Shown piece after piece: positions 21,646 to 33,676 of a stretch of DNA of 64,000 nucleotides. Within the stretch, counting starts at the first letter, position 1, and every line of letters begins with the position of its first letter. A program made the translations under genes and the position numbers. The DNA is from Scleropages formosus (lineage: Eukaryota > Chordata > Actinopteri > Osteoglossiformes > Osteoglossidae), in assembly GCF_900964775.1 (NCBI RefSeq), contig NC_041830.1, positions 13,435,501-13,499,500 of the forward strand. The letters run 5' to 3'. A model generated the notes under the pieces. That model searched no databases, had not been told where the DNA came from, and saw only the letters and a program-made list of their open reading frames with translations.

Positions 21646-24600
21646 ATGGTAATCTCCTGCGTGGCAGTAAACTGCACTAACCGTCAAGGGAAAGTGGATA
21701 AACTGAGGTATCATTCCATAGGTAAGCTCGTTGTGTAGGTTTGATTTCAAAATCATCGAACGAATTTCATGTCTTAAGATGGAAATATGACACGAGATGG
21801 ACCTTTGGGATATGAACGCAGCTTTGTCGCCTGTACTTAAGGTGGACGTATGTCGGGGATAAATGCCAGTGAACATTGTGCAGCTGAGTGCCCACATAGT
21901 TTAGGATTAGAAGCTTCCTGGGTTTGGCTGCGTGTTCCATGTGAGAACAGCAGGGGGCGCTATATGTATATATAACATTGGGAACCCAAACACATTCCAG
22001 GGCTCTGGAAGTACACCATGTTCTGCTGAGAAGTGTCCAAAGGCCTCTTTTGGTTTCCAAATAAACATTTCCGATGTATGCTTCCATTATTATGAAGTAT
22101 ATAAAAGCCACGTGTACAAAATGGGCTGTTTTACATTTATCCGATTCTTTTCTCCCAAGCAATTGACAGCGTTACTTGGAATTATTCACCCATTTATGTA
22201 TCTGGGTAATTTTGCTGGTAAGTACCTTGCTCAAGGGTACTCTGTTTGGAGGGGGGATTTGAACCTGCAACCTTTGGGTACAAAAGCAGCGGCTTTACCC
22301 ACTAGAATGCCAGCTGCTTGTCGGTTTATCCCTTAGTGTCATTCATTGCCACTATACCTGCATAGCCTCTGAAGTAGTTTTTCATTGCTCTGGTGTAACT
22401 GACTGCACTGCGGACCGTTCCTCGCCCCGCCCAGGTTCCCAATCCACAATCCGAGACGCCTGGCCAAATGGGAGCGGGCCGTGAGGCGAGAGAACTGGGT
22501 GCCCAACAAGTACTCCTTCCTGTGCAGCAAACACTTCGCGCCGGACTGCTTCCTGCTGCGCTGTGACGACCAGCACCGGCAGCTGAAGGCGAGCGCCGTG
22601 CCCACCGTGTTCGACTTCACCCCCAAGGACAGGAGCACGGGGGGCCACCTGCGCAAGAAGGTGCTGAGCACGAAGGTGTCGGAGGAGGAGGAGGAGGAAG
22701 AAGAAGAGAAGGTGGTGGTGTCACGCAGAGGCCTGGTGAGGGACATGAGCATGAGCCCCAACCAGGACGAAGAGGGTACAGAGCCCAGGGGTTCTGAGCA
22801 CATCCCTGAGGTGGTGGGAAACCTGCCCCTCTCTACTGCGGCACAGCAGGTTGCAGGGGAGTGGGTCCAAGATGGGGGCCTGGAGGAGGCTTTCGAGCCC
22901 TCTTCCCGCACCCTCATCGATGCCCTGCACTCGTACAGCAGCTGCTCTCGCCCGGAGCGCCGAGTCTGGGTCGGTGGGCATCGAGCCCCGGGGGAGGTGG
23001 CCGCTGTCAAAAGCGAGCTCGGCCGGGGGCCTTGCACCAAGGCCGAATGTAAGCACGGCCATTATTATAGATCGAGCCGGAGCCTGGCACGGCGGTTGCA
23101 GCTGCAGAGGCGGGCAAGGTGTCTCCGTACAGCGGTGCGGTTGAAGAGGTTTAGGACGTATGTGGGAGCTGCACGAGGTGAGATGGGAAGGTCAGGGAGG
23201 GTGGAGAAGTCGGATGGAATGGGAATCAGTGCCAGAAAATGTCTGTCTGTCTGTCTTTCCACCTCCTCTAATAACAATTTTATTAATGTACTGACACCTG
23301 ACTTTCAGTGCTTTTTTTGGATTTTATTAACTGAAACAATAAGCGTTCAGATTGCTCTCCTGTATTATTTTTGATTTTCTTTAGAGTATGCAAGGCTTCT
23401 CTTCCGTTAATGTTTATCGATGAAAGACTACAAATCCCATAATGCGGAGGCCAAAAGACTACATAACCCATGATGCACCACGCTAGGGCGCCGTGTAGGA
23501 ACCTGTGCCAGTATATTTGTCCTCTAAACCGGGTTTTGTCGCATTATGGTTCCCTGCTGAGCGTCGTTGTTGAAAACATTTAACTGCGACGATTTTTTTT
23601 TTCTTAAATTTTTAATTTGTGTAATTACCATTCGCGGTAGTAATGACGTGTCCATTTCAGCATTCAGGTAAATTATTACAACAAACACAGCAAAAAACTA
23701 GATTGTTACTTGTTCTTGGTCGTCATGATGAAGTCGAGTGTGGTCGTTTTTTTGTTTCGTTCTAACGTTTTGTCGATAATTTCGGTAATAATGGAAATAT
23801 TAGTGCACTGCTGCATTTAACATGTATCATGTGTGCGCTAGATTATATATAATAATATTCATGTTGTCAGTGTGAAAGTGCGGTTTTTGAACACTGGATG
23901 AATTTAAGTCCACGTAACTTCTGGTCATTAAATACATGTCTATACTGTATAGTATACAATCAGCTTTAATGTGGCATATATGTGGGATTTATTGACGAAT
24001 TGGTTATTTCCGGATTGCCTGGAAATGTGGACAGGTTTAAAAAGCCATAGCGAGCGAGCGAGCGAGTGTCTGTCTGTCTGTCTGTCTCCCTCACCTTCCT
24101 CCCTCACCTTCTGGCTTTGGCTCTGCAGACGTCCCTCTGAACCCGGCCGTCCTGCCCCTCGACTGGCTGCTGGGCTCCTGGGAGTCGGACGAGCCCGGCG
24201 AGGGCTCCTTCCCCACCATCCCGCCGTTCCGCTACACGGAGACGCTGCACTTCTCCCACGTGGGCCAACCCGCGATCAACTTCACGTGGGTCCCGCGCTC
24301 GTGCCCCGACAGGCCCCCCGGCGCCACAAGCGCCCGCTGGCCGGCGGCGTGATGCAGAATTTCCGCTGTCTGCCCGCAGGTTCAACGCCTACCACTCCGA
24401 GACAAAGAAACCGCTGCACAGGGAGTGTGGCTTCATCCGCATCCAGCCCGGGACCAACCGAGCGGCCTTCATCATCGCCCAGAACTCCGGTACTCAAACG
24501 AGGCCTTTCGCAGATTCCAGGTTTAGCCACTTTTGAATAATGATGTTACCAAAGAAGGATGTGGTGGGATACGACGTGAGAGTGGTATAAACGGACACAA

Positions 24601-25308
24601 AGTGCTCTGTTTGCTTATTTCAACAGAGTATTTAGGGTTTGTCACATGGTTTAGTTGTAATGCTGGGCAAAACCCACCAAATATAAATCTACACAAATTT
24701 AATTTTCTTCTGTGTTTATATTTGGCTAAGAGCACATCTGTTCATGTGATGCAATTTCAAAAATCATAAAAATAAGCTTTGCGGCAGGAAGGGTTGTGGT
24801 GAGCGCATCGCTCGGTCCTCAGGGGTCTGGAAGTTGTTTTCCCAAAGCTTATAAATTGCTTTGTTTTTTTTTTTTTTTTTCTATAGTAAGTTGCTTCACC
24901 TGGCATTTGAGATGTAAATTAGGGTATATTAAGCAGCCCCCAGGTTTGGCCATTTTTACTGGAGTTTGTTGTGGATGTGTTTATTTGTAGGCCTGGTGGA
25001 GATTGAGGAAGGAGAGCTCTCCGGTCACCAGCTGTCCCTTCAGAGTCAGGCCCTGGCCAGGATGTCCTTCGCGAAGGAGCCTCACGTTCAGCAGGTCGGG
25101 CCCAAATCAGAAGATGTGAAATCTGTCTGTTGAGCATGGTTTTTTTTTTTTCTTTTCTTAAAATATTTAAAAAATCTTCACCTCTTTTTAGATCTGCAGA
25201 CTTTTCCAGCTGAGAGCGGACGGCAAGTTGGAGCAGACCGTTTCTATGGCAACGGGGGACCAGCCCCTTACACAGCACTTGCACATCACTTACCGCCGGT
25301 CTTCCTGA
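21646..25308 (+). CDS. thap4: THAP domain protein 4 with C-terminal nitrobindin domain, 6 exons
   Basis: Combines a THAP zinc-binding DNA domain and a heme-binding beta-barrel (nitrobindin), known in human for peroxynitrite isomerisation. The exons are 21646-21707 (or to 21721, see finding), 22435-23177, 24129-24285, 24380-24489, 24991-25094 and 25192-25308. The first option gives 430 residues in frame (human 577). C5 and C10 in VISCVAVNC and C51/H54 in SFLCSKHF form the C2CH zinc site, with AVPTVF closing the THAP fold. The middle is a Glu-rich, low-complexity linker, shorter than in human, with the 'LIDALHSYS' motif. The barrel runs from about VPLNPAVLPLDWLLGSW to the end, and the likely heme-ligand His is H421 in TQHLHITY. 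It converges on bok. Confidence 0.9.
22165..22325 (-). repeat. SINE family B, inverted, partial
   Basis: On the minus strand it reads 'ggttcaaatcccccctcc', then 'gtacccttgagcaaggtac' and 'attacccagatacataaatg', the family B order. It lies in thap4 intron 1. Confidence 0.75.
23427..23479 (+). promoter_or_regulatory. Two ZNF143/THAP11-type motifs in thap4 intron 2
   Basis: 'actacaaatcccataatgc' (23427-23445) and 'actacataacccatgatgc' (from 23458) both fit the ACTACAATTCCCAGCATGC consensus known for ZNF143/THAP11, in the same orientation. They lie about 650 bases before the first nitrobindin exon. Confidence 0.6.
24052..24090. repeat. (GAGC)n/(TGTC)n tetranucleotide run
   Basis: Short tandem GAGC units pass directly into TGTC units, about 40 bases before the thap4 exon 3 acceptor. 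Confidence 0.85.
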
Positions 25309-26504
25309 CGGCCTAGCGGTCCGAGCAGAAAACATGGCATCCAGAAACTGGGCAGTTCGTCAGGTCACTGACAAGCGTCTCATCTACTGTAACACGTATT
25401 TCCTTTGCTCAGGTAACCGTTAGTTCTGGGTATATTGTGGCCTCTGTCGCTCATGTACAGCTCCTGCTGAGTGTGACGGTCACGCATTTTCAACCTTCTT
25501 TCTCCTTAGCCACTTATTCACATGTAGACACGCTTTGGAAATTTAATGATGAAATATTTCTTAGATAACATCCATCAGTAAAAAATTACAATCCAGACTG
25601 ACTTTTTGTGTGCTGTAGTTTCAGCTGCAGTTCTCTGGAACATTTGAATGTTTTTCATCATGTGTGTTTGTCATTGGATTTCATTGCTAGTTCATGATTT
25701 CTATTAAAAATTTCTGGCTAATTTTGACTTACCAAGCTTATTTCATTAAAATAATGTAGGTTAAAGGACAGTTTGCACAGGATAGCTTTATTGCATCAGA
25801 CAGAACTTATTTTTAAAATGAAGTTTTATTGTGAAACTGCTGCAAACCATAAGAATGAATCTACAGTAATTCCCAGACTAAAAGGAGTGAAAATAAGGGT
25901 GGGGATGCCACCAGTCCCCGGGCTGCTCGCTGGGAATGACTCAGCAGCTCTCTGGTGCACAGGAAACAACGGTTGGCTTCCACCTTAAGGCAATTACTGC
26001 TTGTTGTAGCATTTTCACCAAGACAGCAGTCCTTTTCACTGCATACTCTGCAATAATAATGAGCTAATAATAACCTTTGGGGGGGTGCAGAAAACACCAA
26101 GCCACCAGTGTATGCCAGATCTGTATAAACTGCCATTATCTCTTGGCTGATCAAAACAGTTCAGTCCCAAGTGTCCTGCTTTGCTTAAACTGTCTGTGGC
26201 AAGGGCTCGTCCCTCTTCAGGAATCCACTGACTCACAGGAAATCAGGCACGGATATGAGCTGCATCTCCATAATACTGCAAGGGTTCGAGTCACATACTG
26301 TTCTCCTTACACCAGGTTGACTGGAGCTTTCAACCCACGTCGGTGGAAACAGAATTATTTAATAACTGAATGGTAAGGAGTTAGGCAAGGGTTGCCATGG
26401 CACTGGAAGCTGCTACGGCAGTAAAAGTTCTCCAGAACCATCGGCTCCCCCCGCACGGGGAAGGCAGGCGAGGCGAGCCGTTCGACAGCCCCCCGGTCCC
26501 TCGC
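25309..26504. terminator. Convergent 3' UTRs of thap4 (+) and bok (-)
   Basis: Plus strand: ATTAAA at 25703-25708 is the best thap4 signal. Minus strand: AATAAA at 25787-25792 suits bok. The transcripts would end within about 100 bases of each other, so bok would have a 3' UTR of roughly 700 bases. No other feature is recognised here. Confidence 0.45.
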
Positions 26505-29500
26505 TCAGTGCTCCCGGAGCAAGTAGAAGACGACGGCCTTCAGGAAGTGTCCGCAGGTACAGGCAGCCGACACCAGCCAGTGAGAGCGGAAACTGGGGTC
26601 CGTGTTCACCACGCACTTTGTGATGTCCACCTAAGGAAGGAGAAGAGAGGAAACGCTCTTCACGTGGTGCCCGTGTGCTTCTACGAAGAGGTTAAGGGCC
26701 CAGCCTTCAGCAGAACAAACGCTATCGACAGACACTTTGAGCATATCTTCAGAAAAAGAGGAACAAAAGCCGTCAGACAGCTTCAAGTAATGCCTTCCAG
26801 CTACTGTCCCCAAGTACAACTCGCTGTTTTTGTTAGAGGTCCATTACAAGAGGAAGTACATACCCTGGTTGCAGCCAAGTATGCAGCTTGAAAGCCAAGC
26901 CTAACAATTCCCTTTATCTTAATGCACACTTGGACCAGCAGGGCTAGCTGTTACTTAAAAATGTAGAAGGAAAACAAGTTTGGGGTTTGCGGCAGGATTT
27001 CACACTGCAGGGTGTCCTTCTGCATCAGCTCTTCACTTTTCTCTTAGAGAAGACTCACACCAAGATGCAACCACAGATGTCGTCTAGCCTCGAACCTTGT
27101 GCACCGTCCAAAGGTACCAAAAATCTTTTAAAAAATACTTATGTTGTTGCTGCAGTGTGGTAAGATACAAACTATTATGTAGAAGAAACAGCACGTACAC
27201 AGTTCCTTCTCAATGAGGAGAGGAAATAAGGAATTCGTGCAGAAATACAAACAGCCGCTCGCTCCGTGCACGTCGTCACGATAAAATCTGTACAAAAAAA
27301 ACTAACAAAGTGATGAATACGACTGTTGTCTCTTCTTGGAAGGGCGGCGGTGGCTGGTTATGCAACGGGAATTTGACTGGGGTCACCCTCGTTCTGCAAA
27401 TGCCCTCTCTTCGGTGGTGATGTAACGAAGGGATTCCCGGATGCAGAAATTTGGTCTCCGAGAGGCTCTTGAATTCTTATTCGCCTGTCTTGCTTTGACG
27501 GCTACTAGCGCGTCCACTCTGAGGCTGAGCGAGAGTCCCACGTCTGCAGAAAGGCGGCCCTCGCTTCCCCTGCCACTTTCTCACTCAGTCTTTACGAAAA
27601 AAGGCTCCTTTCCAAGAAGACTGGTCTTGCGATGATGAAATCATTCCACAGCTGACAGCCACATTGACTGTATTATACTGCTGTGGTGGTGGGAGTGCAA
27701 TGTGGGTGGGTGAATGGTTTTTCTCAAGCCCAGTGGCCACCCACTAACCACACCACCGATAGAACCAGCCGTGCCCTGAGACAAAGCAACGTTTGCGGAG
27801 GTACCCAAAGTAGAGCAGGATTAAACTTGAGCAAATGCAAGGAGATCGATGGCCTTTCCTGCCCCCCAATTTGACCCTCGAATGCCGAAAAATTCAAAAC
27901 CAGTGACACCAAACAAGCAAGTCATGCAAATCACCTGAAACAAGATGCCAAAAATAAAGACCAGTAAAGGTCAGTTGAGTCTGTGGGTGACCAGTCCTAT
28001 AATACAAGTCTATCGAGTACCGAACGGAGAGCGGCTGCCTATCAGCGACTGTTTCATTTACTGAAACATTTTATTTAGGGAACATTTTGTTTGCCATTCC
28101 ATTCAGTTTTTTATGGTGTTTTTTTTTTTGGTAAACAATGCCTAGAATGTGAAAAATGTCAGTATTCTGGTGGTGCAGAAAAGAAAAAGGAAAAGGAGCG
28201 ACAAATTTAGAAACGAAAATTTAACAACTACTGATTTTATACTAATATTCTATATTAGTATTATTCTGTCATGAATAATGTTTATTAAAAACACAACAAA
28301 GCCCAATTTTACATTGTAACATTCATGCATTTTAATTGTTTATATAATACAGTATAAGGGGGTTTGCGACTTACGACAAAGTCCACTTAACAACAAGGTC
28401 CTCAGATCGGAGCCGTGTCGTAAGCCGAAGACCCCCCGCCAACACCCACTCTTACTGCGTTTTCTCGGTTTAAATCTGCGCGGCCCATAACTACGAGGCT
28501 CACGAAGAGTCCTTACTCACCCATCCTCCTCTCCTCTTCAGCCACGTGACCAGGCTCTTGCTCACAAACTCGCCCAGACAGTCCACGATGGTGTGCACCA
28601 TGGCTGGGTGTCCGTGCCGGACGCAGTCGACGGCCAGGGCTCCCGCCACGGCGTACAGCGACACCACCTTCCCCCACGTGATGCCTGTGCGGATCGGGAG
28701 GGCATGGCGTTGGCGCGGTCCGGCAGCGACACGCACGGCCCCCCGCCCTCCCCCGCAGCCCTCAGAGATGACAGACAGCGCGTGGGAGTGTGCACGCAAC
28801 AGCAAATAACGTGACAAAACGGCCTCATTAGGTGCAACTCCAGCGGGGCGACACCGGAGACGTCATTAACCTACTTGTGACCCGTTTCCCGGGCCTCGAG
28901 TCCAATACGGAACACGGTTTGGTTCACCCCCTCCCCCGCTCGGGTTGAGCCGCGGGCCGAACGTCGCGATGCGACAAGTCGATCCTACTTCCCTTTGCGT
29001 CTTGCGTGTTGGAATGGCGCTAAACATAATGATCGCGTTACGTTTCGGGCCCGGTAAGGACGCAGCTGAGGCCGGCGAGTGACTATCAAAAGCAAACATC
29101 CAGGTGGCTCAGCCTCCCGCGTTCCCCACGTTCGCAGACCAGAGAACCAACGGTGAAACGACGTCACGGTCGCCATCCCGGGTCCCCCGTAGGGAGATGA
29201 CGGGCAGATCGTGGGCACGGAGCTACGTTCTCACCCGGGGCTTTCCCTCCTCCCGGGGGCCGTCGGACCTCAAAGGTCAAGGACCTAAAAGTCCCGCGTG
29301 TCCGAGACTCCCTTCTTAATCCACGCCTGACTGACACCGTCATAAACCCGCGGTCACATGACTCACATTCATTTGTTTACTAGTAATGTCCCACCAGTAA
29401 ACAGGACCCTATCGGGGCGGCTGGTACCGCTCTTGTTAGACCTTTGGATCTGAAGGCTGCGGGTTCACATCTCACCTACTGCTGCGGTACCCTTGAGCGA

Positions 29501-32500
29501 CGTATGCTCACCCTAAATTGCTGCAGTAAAAATTACTCTGCTGTATAAACTGGGTAAATAGCTGTAGGTACCTTAACATTGTAAGCGGCGCCTATATGAA
29601 TTAAAGCACACCAAGAACACGAGATACATGTGATAAAGTAAACAGAGTACACGGGATACTCAAAGACCGTCAGCTAGTCCAACACCGCTGCCTTCGCCAG
29701 AATACGCTACAAACGGCGGTACACAGAAGCGATGGGGAGATGATTCTGACAGATCATGCAGTGAAATTGGATGGTGGGAGGAAACCAGAGCACCTGGAGG
29801 AAACCCACACGAGCAAGGGGAGCACGCGTAAACTCGACACAGGCTGAGCAGGGGGGTCGAACCCACACCCGGCTGAGCAGCCCAGGTTCTGTGAGGCACC
29901 CGGTGCTACCCGCTGTGCCACTGTGCGCCCTACTACCATTACTAGTATGATTCTCAATAGGGTGATTAAGGGCAGAGTATCGGCTAAAAACGCATCAGCG
30001 AGCGCTTCATCTCTGAGCCCTGCAGCCGAGAGGCGGGTCTCCCCGTATCCAGGCCCCTCAGCTGTTCCCTGGGCAACGGGGGAACAGAAACACGTCTCCC
30101 GCCGACACAGAGCTGTGACACCTTCCCATATTTGGGTAAAAACCTCTCCTACTTTGTATTCGCTTCTACTGCCTGCTTGACATTTTTTCCCCGCACAGTA
30201 GGTGACCCGCACACACGCGGAATGAACTCTCGCACTTTCCGGAACTTTCTCCAGGAGAAGCCAAGCTGTTTCGAAGCTCCAATTCATTACAAGCATATGA
30301 TCCCTCATAGGGTCCAAAGCAGAAAAAGGCGGGTCTTGAACCTCATCAGAGCCACTTCATACCTGCTAAGGCCCGATTATCCATTTCCACCCAAAAACTC
30401 CTCCCGAAGCAAGAATTTAGAGTATTTGGAGCAAACATTTTGGGTGAGAAACCCTAAGGGCTCCACTGTGCTCCAGTAGCTTCTCATCAGAATTACCAGT
30501 GGCTGTCAAAACTGAGGTTTGTTGGGTTCAAATCCAACATCCTGGTGCAGGGCACTCGATGAAGGTACTTACCCCGAACTGACACGGTAAAAATGACCGA
30601 GCTGTAGGAATGGGTAAAGCCCTGTACAGTATTTGCCCACATAGAGGTGCATTTTACAGCGGATCAGTTCAGGTCAAGTACCTCCCGAAAGGTACAACAT
30701 CCGTGTCCCTCTGGAAACCTTCAAGCTGAGAATTCCGGGTTCTTAACCATTAAGGATGCGAGAGCAGAACCAGAGTGACAAGGTGAGCGTGTCGCGAACG
30801 ACCCTCAGAGGACGACTGACCACCTCTGGAGCCGGAACGCCAAAAACATGGGGGGGGGGGGCAGGACTCGGCCCGGAGCCCTCCGTTACCAGAGTGAAAA
30901 GCTCAGACCGGTCGCCTCCCTTTTTAGGGCAGGTTCAGGTGGGGTCGAAGACGCCCAGTCAAAATAAGAGTCATCGCGCCTTCAGCATTGCTTCAATATG
31001 TCATCATCGTTTCGCATATTCGCAATGTTTTGAACGCCATACCCCCTTCAACCCAACCCTTTTTGTGACCGAAGGGTTCCCCGTGTCCTCTGTTAACCGT
31101 GGCGCAAACGCGCGAGGAACGCGGCTGAAGCACAGCGCGAAAGGGGCACCAGGGGGCGTAGCGGTTAGAGTCTTACACTTGAGGGATGTGCGCTTGGATC
31201 CGTCCTCCTGCTACAGAACCCCAGTCAAGGTTCTCACCCTGAACCGATAACGGTAAAAACTACCCAGCTGTATAAATGAGCAACTCGCCAAGTAGTTTAG
31301 CGCGGTAAAACTCGGCCGAGCGCAAGCGCTGAAGGACCTCGCTGAAGTTATGATGAAACCGGGACACCGAGGCCCTTTCGTTTCGTCCGTTTCGCTCTTT
31401 GAGGTTAACGTGTTTACACGTGTTAACCGCCGAATGGATGCGCTGCCGCAACAGGCAATCGCCCCGAGGCTCCCGAACTGGTTCTTGGCCAACGGAGGAG
31501 GGAGCGCTCCCCCCGCACTCAAACGCGCACGCCTATCTCCGGGGTGACTCCGGCCGCCGCTCGTACCTGCGCACCGCTCCCCCAACCCCCCGGCGGCCGA
31601 GCCGGATCGCTCCCTCGAACCGCACGGAAACAAACGCCCGATAAAGAAATGAGAGGAGTACAGCCGGCCCGGGGGGGTCGGGGGGGGGTTTGAAAGCCTA
31701 ACTCTTCAGAACAGTCAGTTGAGCTCCCTGGGCGCCGGGAGTTTGTTTACGCTGCCGAGATCCCACAATGCTCTTGGAATTCTTCTGTTATGGTCGCGGA
31801 ACTCCGGCGTGGCCAAAATGTGAACTTGAAAACGCTGTCGCTGGGGTTATTTTTGTCGCGGTCGAAGAATCAAGTATTTATAAAAATGCAGTCACTCAAA
31901 GGCAGCCAATGGGAGCCGTCCGGAGCGCGGCCGAACCCGTGGACCTGATCATCTTTCAGGGCATCTCCACACGTTGGTTGGTTGGTTTCAGAGCCCCCCA
32001 CCCGCCCACCAAAGCCTCCCCTCAGCACCCCTGGAGCAAACTCACCTGTGGAGAAGATCTCCGTGGCCACAGCCAGGTAGGCGTCCGACACCACGCTCTC
32101 GGAGGCCACGGTGATGTTGAGCTGCCGCGCCACGTTGCGGTAGACGCTGGGCCGCAGGTACTCCAGCTCGTCGCCTGCATTACAGCGAAACGAGGTAAAC
32201 TCGGTTACTTCGCCGCAACCGCGCTCCAGCGGGTTCCCACGTGCCCACGCGCCCGTCGCCGCCGACTGCTCCGCACCCTGGTACGCGAAACCGAATAACG
32301 CTGAGCGGAGGAGTTAAAAGTTTCAAAACGGCAAGAAACATTTCCCACCAAGCAGCCGGTCGAGCCAAGACTCAAGTCAAGGTTCGCAAACAGCAGCAAT
32401 GAAATATGGGGTAAATAAATACTCATGAGGAGCAGCAGGTGGCTTAGTGGTTAGAACACCATACTGCATTAGAACTTGGACTTGGGTTCAAATCCCACCT

Positions 32501-33676
32501 CCTGCTGTAGTGCCCTTGATCAAGGTACTCGCTCTGTACCGATACAGTCAAAATTACCCTGCTCTATAAATGGGTGAATCGGTCTAAGCAGCTTATCGTT
32601 GTAATTCGCTTTGGAGACGCATGTCAGAGAAATAAATAGAGTGGAAAGTTAAGGTATAAAACGTCCGGCTGCGAGTATTTGAGCCGCGCACTGTTCGCAC
32701 GTTGCGTTCAAGTCAACGGGAGCTTCGGATTCAGAAGAAAAAAAGAGAGGAGAAATTTACTATGGGCATCGGATGCGTATTATGGCCAACTGAGCAGCAG
32801 CGCCATCCACAAGTGGTTTCACACGAGAAGTTCTGGGCAGAAACTCAAAACGAGAAAGAGAGAGAGAGAAGCAGTGTGGGTGGCAAGAGGGAGGTCACTG
32901 GGGAAACGTTCTTGGTTTCCCAAGTTCCCCCACGGATGAGGCAACCGTTCGGGCCGAACGTCTCAAAACACCGGGTCGCACAAGAACCACCGGGCCGATG
33001 AGTCGCTTTGAGAAGATCGGTCCCCCAGCGGGAGAGACGGAAGGTGCGAGCGGCACCGGCGGAGACTCCGAACGCACAAAGCCATCGTGTCAGAGTGGTA
33101 CTCAAGTCAAAGCAGTTGGTCCACCTGAGCCGTAGCTCATGCCTTCACTAAAAAAAACACCACACACGCTCAGACGCAACAGGAGACGGGAGTGCGATGC
33201 CATTAATAAAGTGCCGCATTTTTGTTAACTGGATTATAGCCTGAAAGTACCCTGGTACTGACCGTTACCGAGAACGCGGCCCGTTTAAACCCATTAGCTG
33301 CCTGACGAGAGGACGGTTAAAAACTCAACTCGTGGGTTCAGAAGGACAGAAGAGCAGCAAGTCGAGGGCACGGTTCAGAGGGCGACGTGCATCGGTCCCG
33401 AGACACGTTAGATAAGGAGCGACTTCACTCGCCCAAAGCCACCCTGTTCTTACCTAACCAAAGCAGCACGGAGGAGACCTCTCGGAGAGACCCTCCCGAC
33501 CCCGAGAGGTTCTGGTCGGGTTTGGGCCACCCGATGTTGGCCCGGTTCAGCCTGGAGTGGATGTAGTCCCTGCACAGCGCCTTAGCCTGGGACACCAGCT
33601 CTTTGTCGGTGGGAGAGCGGTCGAACACCTCCATGACTTCGGAGGCAAACACAGAGGAGCGCCGCAGCATCTCCAT
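26505..33676 (-). CDS. bok: BOK, BCL2-family apoptosis effector, 4 coding exons
   Basis: A multidomain pro-apoptotic BCL2 protein that permeabilises mitochondrial membranes and is found largely at the ER. The coding exons are 33454-33676, 32046-32174, 28521-28684 and 26505-26630, giving 213 residues (human 212). The start MEMLRRSSVFA aligns with human MEVLRRSSVFA. The BH3 region is LVSQAKALCRDYIHSRL, where human has Gly in place of the Cys. BH1 is GITWGKVVSLYAVAG and BH2 includes WLKRRGGW. The C-terminal hydrophobic segment SHWLVSAACTCGHFLKAV is the membrane anchor. The coding start lies in an exon spliced to an upstream noncoding exon. Introns hold four family B SINEs, all in the same orientation (antisense to bok). 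Confidence 0.96.
28350..28440. repeat. Possible degraded DNA-transposon end with short inverted repeat
   Basis: 'gcgacttacgac' at about 28368 and 'gtcgtaagccg' at about 28418 are near-inverse of each other. The style recalls pogo/Tigger-type fossils, but no transposase is present and the assignment is weak. Confidence 0.25.
29405..29625 (+). repeat. SINE family B copy in bok intron
   Basis: Has 'ctgcgggttcacatctcacc' (box B-like), 'gtacccttgagcgacgtatg', 'ctgcagtaaaaattactc' and 'ttaacattgtaagcggc', in the full family order. Confidence 0.8.
29760..29935 (-). repeat. Dispersed repeat, SINE-like, inverted
   Basis: On the minus strand it shows 'gtgggtttcctccaggtgct', 'ctggtttcctcccaccatcc' and a box B-like 'gggttcgaccccc'. 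It belongs to the same family as the copies at 555 and 43565. Confidence 0.65.
30495..30660 (+). repeat. SINE family B, degraded
   Basis: Contains 'ttgggttcaaatccaacatc', 'gatgaaggtacttacc' and 'cggtaaaaatgaccgagctg', in family B order. Confidence 0.7.
31145..31315 (+). repeat. SINE family B copy
   Basis: Starts 'caccagggggcgtagcggtt' and continues 'gtcctcctgctacagaaccc', 'cggtaaaaactacccagctg' and 'tataaatgagcaactcgcc'. The first block is also present in the copy at 4267. Confidence 0.75.
32430..32640 (+). repeat. SINE family B, best preserved copy
   Basis: Shows 'ggtggcttagtggttagaac' (box A), 'gggttcaaatcccacctcc' (box B), 'gcccttgatcaaggtactcg', 'attaccctgctctataaatg' and a 'cgctttggagacgcatgtc' tail ending in A/T-rich DNA. 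Confidence 0.85.

Noticed and set aside
31350-31644. GC-rich frames near the bok intron as a separate gene or first exon
   Set aside because: Only CpG-rich composition supports it. No start, splice or protein similarity was seen.
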